A stretch of DNA of 64,000 nucleotides. Origin: Pyxicephalus adspersus. Taxonomy: Eukaryota; Chordata; Amphibia; Anura; Pyxicephalidae. Each line of letters opens with the position of its first letter. Within the stretch, counting starts at the first letter, position 1. The notes under the pieces were generated by a model. That model was not told the origin of the DNA and made no database searches. It was given only the letters and a program-made list of their open reading frames with translations. A program made the position numbers and the translations under genes. This document shows, in pieces, positions 57,335 to 64,000 of this stretch. The stretch covers positions 109,276,621 to 109,340,620 of the forward strand of contig NC_092859.1 of the NCBI RefSeq assembly GCF_032062135.1. The letters are read 5' to 3'.

Positions 57335-57732
57335 CAGGGGTTGGCAAACTTTTCTGACCACTAGGCCATTTCAGGGGTGGGCGGGAGCACACTAGGCCGG
57401 ACTCTGAGTCTCACCCTAATGGCTCCGCTCACCTCCAGGAACACCCCCTGAAGTGAAATCCCTCTTCTACCTATGCATTGCTGAGGAGACGGATTTCCCT
57501 TCAGGGAGTCTTTCTTATTTACCACATCGGCGGAAGTATCAACGCCGGCCGTGATAAATAGGGGAGCCACAGCAAGGAGGCGGCTCTGGCTCCGGTAATT
57601 CCTAACACCCCCCTGGCCGATCTGCCGGCAACTTGCGGCTGGCATTAGGCCGAATCGGCTAGGGGACGTTAGGCCGGAACGAACTACGGCTAGGCCGTAT
57701 CTGGCCTGAAGGCAAGAGTTTGCTGACCCCTG
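57335..57732. mobile_element. hAT-type MITE with 8-bp target-site duplication
   Basis: The ends CAGGGGTTGGCAAACTTTT and AGAGTTTGCTGACCCCTG are imperfect inverted repeats in the standard hAT form. The flanking octamers CTCTAAAC and CTATAAAC match at seven of eight positions. The 398-bp interior is GC-rich with repeated GGCCG words and no transposase. The frame at 57361-57645 is not a gene. Confidence 0.85.
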
Positions 57733-59429
57733 CTATAAACAATAATCTTTTTTAGCAGGAAATAAGCAAAGCTACATGCAAGTGAACATAACGTTGGAGC
57801 TAAACCTGCTGGTTGAAAAATAGTAATATATTTAAATTCATATTTATTTTTCATTTTTTATTTCAACTTTGATCCTGAAAGAGAATGTTATAGTTTGGGT
57901 CAAACATGTTTGTACTGTAACAAAGAATGTTTGTACAGGTAAATTTATCAAAATTGGCTGGTTCTGCTGTAAACAAATTTTACTTTCTGTAAATGCTTAC
58001 TACCAAGTTTCGGTATAATTTACCCAAAGTCCTGGACATAACATTTTCCTTCATACCTTGAATATGAAGGTGTAGTTCTTATAAAAAAAATATTTAAAAG
58101 AACTAAGTTTGCTATTTCCAGTGCACAAAACATCAATTTCCATTAAACTAATCCATCTTCTTCTGTAGCCAGCACAATATTGTAGTTGTTGTGAAAAATC
58201 CAGATGCCATTATCAGGCTTTCAATCAACAGCTTAACACGGCAGGGTAACTTGCTTTATCTTAATAGTAAGATAGTGACTGGCAAGAGCAATAACACAGA
58301 GATAAGACTGGATTCATATCACACTGCCTGTCAACATTCAAGGCACACAGCTCATTTTTTATTCTGGAATAAGAGACCCAATCAATTTTCTTCCATAAAA
58401 TGACTTGTGGCAGCACCTGGAATTCTATACTGTTGTTAATGATAAGATATTCATTTTATAGGCAAAAGGCAGTTTACTCCTCAGGCAGGCAGAAAATAAG
58501 GACATCACTGGTCAATGCGTATTGTTTAGAAAGGAGAACAATGTGGAGATGATAGTGTCATTTAAACATGACACATTATTAATCTGATTTCACTGCACTA
58601 AGATGTCCTGAATACGATGAATGGTAATGTTGGCATTGACTCTTATGTTATGATATCTTATTCTGAAGATATGAATAACTTAATGTGTATAAGAAGAATA
58701 TTTTAACTTCTTATGTATTACAGAGGATTATAAATGTGTTTGCTTTTCAGGTGAAATGACTAGTTGTTGCTGACTTCAAGCCAAATTGTAGAATTAGCTT
58801 TGTGCACCGTTTATCATATTCTAAGGCAATCAACATCTGACTTGTCACTTGTCATGGTGACCTGTCCTACATGTGAGGATTTAAATATTTTGTTTAAATG
58901 TATTTTCCGCACACTCATTAAAACTGAAAAGTTGCTTGGACAAGCTATGAAACATCTTCATTTTTGAGAACAAGTCCAGCTAAATATGACTACTGGTAGA
59001 CTTAAACCAGTTCACATTGTGGCATAGTAGTGGCTTACCCTCCACTGCTTTTAAAAGTACTCTTCAAGCAAGAGATATTCTTGTAAAGTATCAGGGCAGA
59101 GAGCCCAAATCTGTATGTCTGCAAATATCTGCAGATGATGGTAAATCATTATGTTTTTTTTTTTTACTTTTATCCCATGACTTCATTGAAATTCTGGTGA
59201 TAGGTCCGCTTTAATTCGAACAGGGAATACTTAGAGAATAAATAAGTGGTCTGTCTTGTTTGAGAGACTACCCACAATTGTTGAGAGCAAATCTCTACAA
59301 GGTAAGGGGAAATGCTTTCTTAGACATTTGACATTAGATTTTATACTAAAATAGGTCTAGATGCAATAGGAAATACACTTTTCAGTTACATGCAAAACAA
59401 AAAACATTGTTTTCCTTATGTATGTTAGA
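57733..59429. other. Gene-free sequence, partly repeat-free
   Basis: No exon is recognised. Bases 58440-58960 are a candidate conserved non-coding stretch. A GTGTCAT/ATGACAC hairpin lies at 58555-58574. At 59195-59215 GATAGGTCCGCTTTAA looks like an element end. Confidence 0.45.
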
Positions 59430-59488
<59 letters not shown>

Positions 59489-59500
59489 CATCCATCTATC
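59430..59500 (+). repeat. (TATC)n tetranucleotide microsatellite
   Basis: About fourteen TATC units run to 59488, then a degenerate CCATCCATCTATC tail. It is likely polymorphic in length. Confidence 0.97.
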
Positions 59501-59580
59501 CACTTCTTCCCACTGGCTAACAATGTAAGAGGTATTGTTCTCACTAACCACCACACTAATGAATGGTTGTGATAATTTTT

Positions 59581-59792
59581 GGGCCTGATTCATTAAAGCT
59601 CTCCAAGGCTGGAGAGCATACACTTTCATCAGTGAAGCAGTGTGATCCAGGAAACCTGGAATGGATCTGGTCCAGGATTTAAAACATTTGCTAGCAACAG
59701 AAGAAATCAATTCCAGGTTTGCTGGATAACCCAGCTTCACTGATTAAAGTGTTTACTCTCCAGCCTTGCAGAGCTTTAATATTTCAGGCCTA
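59581..59792. mobile_element. Palindromic MITE of the GGGCCTGATTTAATAAAGC family
   Basis: The left arm is GGGCCTGATTCATTAAAGCT, CTCCAAGGCTGGAGAG and CACTTTCATCAGTGAAGC. The right arm is the complement, ending CTCTCCAGCCTTGCAGAGC and TTCAGGCCTA. The two CTCCAGCC/GGCTGGAG boxes make it a near-perfect foldback. Confidence 0.85.
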
Positions 59793-59970
59793 ATGTCAGA
59801 GGTTCCTTATTACTTGAAAGTTATTTTAAGGGGTTCCCTATTGTTAAAAGGTTTGAACTAATTAAATAAATCAACACCAGTGGAGAAAATCTGCTTACTT
59901 ACCAAATACAAGGGTATATATTATATATCATTAGAAGTTTCTTTCTTTTAAATATGAGAGCTCACATAAT

Positions 59971-60195
59971 GGACCTGATTTAATAAAGCTCTTCAAGGCT
60001 GGAGAAGATACACTTTCATCGGTAAAGCTGGGTAATCCAACAAACCTGGAATGGTTCTGGTCCAGGATTGAAAACATTTGCTAACAAATAGCAAATGACT
60101 TTTGGGAAATCAATTCCAGGTTTTCTGGATCACCCAGCCTCACTGATGAAACTGTTTCCTCTCCAGTCTAGTAGAGCTTTAATAAAGTAGGCCCA
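59971..60195. mobile_element. Palindromic MITE of the GGGCCTGATTTAATAAAGC family
   Basis: It starts GGACCTGATTTAATAAAGCT and ends AGAGCTTTAATAAAGTAGGC, CCA. The central region GCTAACAAATAGCAAATG forms the turn. It lies 178 bases after the preceding copy, in the same family. Confidence 0.85.
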
Positions 60196-62050
60196 ATGTA
60201 ATTGCACTGTGTTTTAGAAAGCTGGGCATTTCTGAATGTATGCACACGATCATCATACTCTTCCATCCAAACAATGAGTTAATTCTAATGTTTATTCGCT
60301 GTCTATGGAAATGAAATTCTTTCCAGTGCAATATTAAATGTAAATATCATTTAATATGGCATGTAAATAGATATAAGGTTACTGATATCTAGACATAGTT
60401 GAAGGATGAATTTGGTGTGATACAATTACTTTTCTTATCTTGTAGAGGTACATAAAAGAGAACACATTTTTGTTTTAAATGTCAGCTTTGTAAGATTTAT
60501 ATCTCTTATGCAGAGGGAAAAGAGCAATATCCCCTTTCAATCCAACCTGAGAATTAATAGTAACAATGGCTAAACTGAGAAAACAATTTTTAATGAGAAA
60601 TATGTTCAACTTTTACATAACAACCATTCATGTTTAACACACCTCTCTCATTAGTTTGATTAAAGACTTTGCTAATGACTCACTTAAGTAGTTACAACAG
60701 TTTTTGGCATTTTCTTAAAGGACTTTGAGCTACATGAATCAAAACAAAACTGTTGTAAACTACTAATTGCAAGTTGATCACTATCTTAAAATTAGCTTAA
60801 ATTTCTATTAATTCTATTTATGTTACCAGTTCTGAATTCAAGATAATAGCAAGTATTATATTTTACATTACCTGGATCTACGTAGGTAGTGTGACTGTAC
60901 AGTAGATTCTGCTATACAATGTTGAATACTAATAATGTTTTTCTCTGATAACTCTAAGAATTCAGCATTTTAAAATCGAAGACATTATTTATAGTTAGGA
61001 AAATAGTTTTTTCACTTTAGTCAAATTTACATTTAAGACATTCTAAAAAATAGAAAATACCTAAACTTTTTTTAAAAGAAGCATTATAAAAAAAAATCAC
61101 CAGCTATCATCAATGCCAAGTACAAAAAATACTTAAATGGCAATGAATGAAAAGGGATCCGAGTCCTAAAATAAATACCAGGGTGGTTTTAGTTATCTCA
61201 TCAAACTTTATTTCAAACATTGAATGGAAACAGACAAAATAGAGGGACATTTGTTTTTGTGTATGGCCCTTTTAATGCTGTCCTGGTGAATCTCTACATA
61301 TTTAGATAATATTAGTTTTTTTTGCTTCCTCTTGCTTTGTTGATTTACATACAAAAGTTTTTAAATAAATAAGTAAAAAAAGTTTAGAAACAAGTAAATT
61401 TATTACAAGAAACAATACAATTAAGGAAATAATTAACACATATACATATGATCTGCTGCTATGAATGCTTTAGTTATAGTAGTTAATTGCAGTCACTCAT
61501 ATTGTAAACACAGCAGATCTGAGATAAACTATTAAATAGAATATATTAAATATAACATTTTTATATTGCCAGTTCACTAAAATAAGTATAGTTCTCAGCC
61601 CTTATTGGTCTTCATTCTGTATGCTTGATCAGCAATGAGAATTCTGAATGGAGGAAAGGATTGTTACACTTTGATAGATCATGAAACCGCGCTTTCCTAC
61701 TATTTTTTAACATAAAAAATAATACTTATAACTCTCTTCTGACTTCCAAAGCCAGTGCAGTGATAAAAAAACAATTATTAATGAAGACAAATATCATCAC
61801 CTTTTTGCCTTTGTATTGGAAAATGCTAAACTTTTTTAAATTCAATGTAAAGTTAATAGCTAACAATAGTTTGTAAATACAAACCTAGGATTTCTGAAAT
61901 AATTTGTATTTTAAAATTAAATGATGGCTGCTTGTATATATGTGATGTGAACATCTGGGAAGGGGAAGACTGCATATTTAAAATTTTCCTAATTTATTAT
62001 AAATGTAGGGACCTTTTACTTGTGTCCTTACCCTACATTACAACCTATTT
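60196..62050. other. Gene-free, A+T-rich sequence
   Basis: No coding exon or repeat is recognised. Confidence 0.5.
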
Positions 62051-62327
62051 TGTTAGGTTTTGTAGTCAATCAGCTTGATATTTAAAACTTAATATGTTTG
62101 GAAATGTTTCTAGCTTGTTGATTGTCTGCTCACCCCGTCCTGGGAATATTTCCCTGCATATATAGAGAGAAAGGGACCAATTACATGGGATAAATGTTTG
62201 TCCCTGTAGCTGAACACTGGTATTGGCACCTTTGGAGATGGGTTCTTTTAAGCAAAAATATCTCAAGATGTTTAGAGTTGGATAGCTTTGGGTCTGTGAT
62301 AAACAGGGCCAATGTGGCTTAATCAGG

Positions 62328-62543
62328 CCAGGGCCTGGGCTTAGTTGGCTGTGGTGCTTGGGTCTGTTTGGACCTGGACAAGGACTAGCCATCATTTTGG
62401 CACCCATCAATCTATGCTAGAGACTAAACCCTACCCCAGGGCCTGGGCTTAGTTGGCTGTGGTGCTTGGGTCTGTTTGGACCTGGACAAGGACTAGCCAT
62501 CATTTTGGCACCCATCAATCTATGCTAGAGACTAAACCCTACC
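62328..62543 (+). repeat. Exact 108-bp tandem duplication
   Basis: Unit 1 (62328-62435) and unit 2 (62436-62543) agree at every base I compared. The unit starts CCAGGGCCTGGGC and ends ACTAAACCCTACC. Confidence 0.95.
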
Positions 62544-62806
62544 CGGAAGCTCAAACTTTGGAACAGTCAAAAGTGGGGCTACCTCAACTGATTGAGGCAG
62601 ATGGTCAGTCCTGGGTGTCGAGATGAGACATTTAGGGAAGTGTTTCAGGATACAGCAGGGATCTCCAAGGACAAGAAGAAGAACTACTAGGGAAAGAGAG
62701 TGTCAGGGACTGGATCTGAGATACTCATCCCTCCAGATTGTAAATTTGGGAAAAGAATCGTAGCACCCTGCACCCAACCCTCTTCTTTCTCTTGTGTTTA
62801 TTGTTC

Positions 62807-62812
62807 AATAAA
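62807..62812 (+). promoter_or_regulatory. Polyadenylation signal AATAAA
   Basis: AATAAA is preceded by a pyrimidine-rich run and followed by TTTTTGTGTGTATTGT at about 62839-62854, a typical GU-rich downstream element. Confidence 0.5.
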
Positions 62813-62911
62813 CCCCAGACAATAGTTAGGAACTGAGCCTTTTTGTGTGTATTGTCCCACCAGAATAGAGAACTTGCAGAAATTCAGCCACTCCTGTGGG
62901 GATGAGTATTA

Positions 62912-64000
62912 CACATTATATTTTAATATGATTATTGGGCACTTTTTTGGTTTCATTTATTTTCAGCCCATGCAAATAGGAAAGTCTCTGTTCTGCTTCA
63001 CTGAATTTGTATAGGTCTAAACCTACAAGGGCTCAAAGCTGAGCATTTCTTGGTTCATTTAGTGCAGTGGAAATTTGAGTTAATAAATCTCTCCTATCTT
63101 TAATCCCCTTGCAGCTCTCCTAGGTTCACAGAGAAGCCAGATGAGCCCCCAGACACTAGTTCAAACTTGTTTTAAATGCTATGATGTACAGTTAAAAGTT
63201 AATTATCAAAAATGGACCCTGATGCATATTTTTTTAGGTTTCATGTTCTGGGTTCGGGACCTAAAAGAGAAGATAAAAATGTGTTGATATGTTGATATGA
63301 TTTCAGTTTTCTGCACAGTAGAAAATCTTTTTTTTACTAACATTTGAATTCGTATTTAGGCTTACAGCTTTAGTATGTGTGAATATTTTCATTTTTGGTC
63401 TCCAGTAGGAAAGATTGCTTTAAATTAATCTGATAATATTAACATTCTCTTTCAAATCTTTGAACATTTGTTGAGCAACAAATTAAAACAATAAAATAAC
63501 CATGGTAATATGCTGTCAGATGCATTAGCTTTGTCAGTGCCACTTTTCTTCAATCTAGTTATTAAGTGTTCTGCAGAAGTGGCTTTTGCTCAATGTTTTT
63601 GTATTGATTGGTGCAGCTGTCTGACAAAAGTCAAAGTATGTCCCCTCTATTAAATCCCTTGAGGAATGTGTTAAACGCAAATGTAGATCTGCACTAATGA
63701 TGACTGGCATAAATCTATAAATGGCATTTCCAGAAAAGACACCAAGAAAACATACAATAAACATGATTATATTTTATTCATGAATTTCACAATTTCTAAA
63801 ATCAATCACTTGATACTTTAGGGTTTCAAACTAAATATTCATGTGGTACATCAAACTAGCAGCAAAATGCATTTAATATGCTATATTCATTAAACTAAGT
63901 TGGCATTAGTTAAATTATATTCTGTTTGGGAATGTGTGATTGCATTTGAATGCTTTTCATTTTAGGATCCAATGCCTAAATCCCTTTTAAAGATTTCAGA
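62912..64000. other. Gene-free, A+T-rich sequence
   Basis: Nothing coding is recognised. At 63650-63685 CCCTTGAGGAATGTG and TTAAACGCAAATG are a faint echo of the ribozyme-like modules; they are too degraded to call. Confidence 0.45.

Larger units (their letters stand above)
62051..62911 (+). mobile_element. Possible solo LTR
   Basis: The segment is GC-richer than its flanks and can be drawn with TGTTAGG at the left and GAGTATTACA at the right (TG...CA). It contains a TATA-like CATATATAG near 62157 and an AATAAA at 62807 with a GT-rich stretch about 25 bases downstream, the layout of an LTR. No clean target duplication or second copy is visible. The exact 108-bp duplication lies inside it. 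The 114-codon minus frame at 62066-62410 is not supported as a gene. Confidence 0.3.

Noticed and set aside
57361..57645. 94-codon minus-strand frame
   Set aside because: Entirely inside the hAT MITE.
62066..62410. 114-codon minus-strand frame
   Set aside because: It overlaps the LTR-like segment and runs into the 108-bp duplication; the protein has no domain signature.
63650..63690. CCCTTGAGGAATGTGTTAAACG as a ribozyme-like module
   Set aside because: Lacks CTGANGA and a GAAA box; similarity is limited to a few words.
1..64000. tRNA, rRNA, CRISPR or operon structure
   Set aside because: No cloverleaf with B-box, no rRNA-like block, no regularly spaced repeats and no prokaryote-style gene packing were seen on either strand.

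Overview
This 64-kb window is A+T-rich vertebrate nuclear DNA with no host protein-coding exon that I can support. Nearly everything recognisable is transposable-element (TE) debris. The mix is Tx1/L1-type and L2/Rex1-type LINEs, a Penelope-like element with a GIY-YIG nuclease, a degraded endogenous retrovirus, and many short palindromic DNA elements. That mix points to an amphibian, most likely a frog (Anura); this is an inference from TE content. The window looks like an intergenic gene desert or the inside of a very long intron.

Layout. 0.85-1.3 kb: short DNA element, inverted partner at 41.2-41.7 kb. 2.9-5.3 kb: L2/Rex1-type LINE on the minus strand, split by a relic of an uncharacterised multi-copy protein family. 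6.3-7.1 kb: LTR-like repeat with a nested foldback; a second copy lies at 44.0-44.5 kb. 10.6-12.4 kb: Tx1/L1-type LINE (minus), lying head-to-head with a Penelope-like element at 12.4-13.6 kb (plus). 14.8-15.7 kb: second, longer relic of the uncharacterised family (minus). 22-36 kb: palindromic DNA elements, AT microsatellites, hairpins and a 115-bp-arm palindrome near 34.5 kb. 36-38.9 kb: CpG-rich repeat, an inverted repeat copy and a Tigger-like element. 52.8-55.3 kb: palindromic MITEs around a retroviral RNase H-integrase relic, then an L2-type LINE tail. 57.3-57.7 kb: hAT-type MITE with an 8-bp target duplication. 59.4-60.2 kb: TATC microsatellite and two more palindromic MITEs. 62.05-62.9 kb: LTR-like segment containing an exact 108-bp tandem duplication.

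Two signals deserve most attention. First, six scattered modules have the order and spacing of a type-I hammerhead ribozyme: CTGANGA, a small hairpin, GAAA, a tiny third helix, then a cleavage-type UH. Such ribozymes are known from Penelope-like elements, and a Penelope body is present here. Two modules (25.54 and 25.87 kb) keep the whole core. Second, two broken copies of a CxxC-containing protein family sit in opposite orientations; one has landed inside the LINE. I recall this family only as repeated hypothetical proteins in animal genomes, so it is a candidate for an under-described transposon.

I see no tRNA, rRNA, CRISPR or prokaryotic operon structure. Several repeat-free stretches contain dense homeodomain/POU-like motifs and could be conserved non-coding elements, but only a cross-species alignment could show that.
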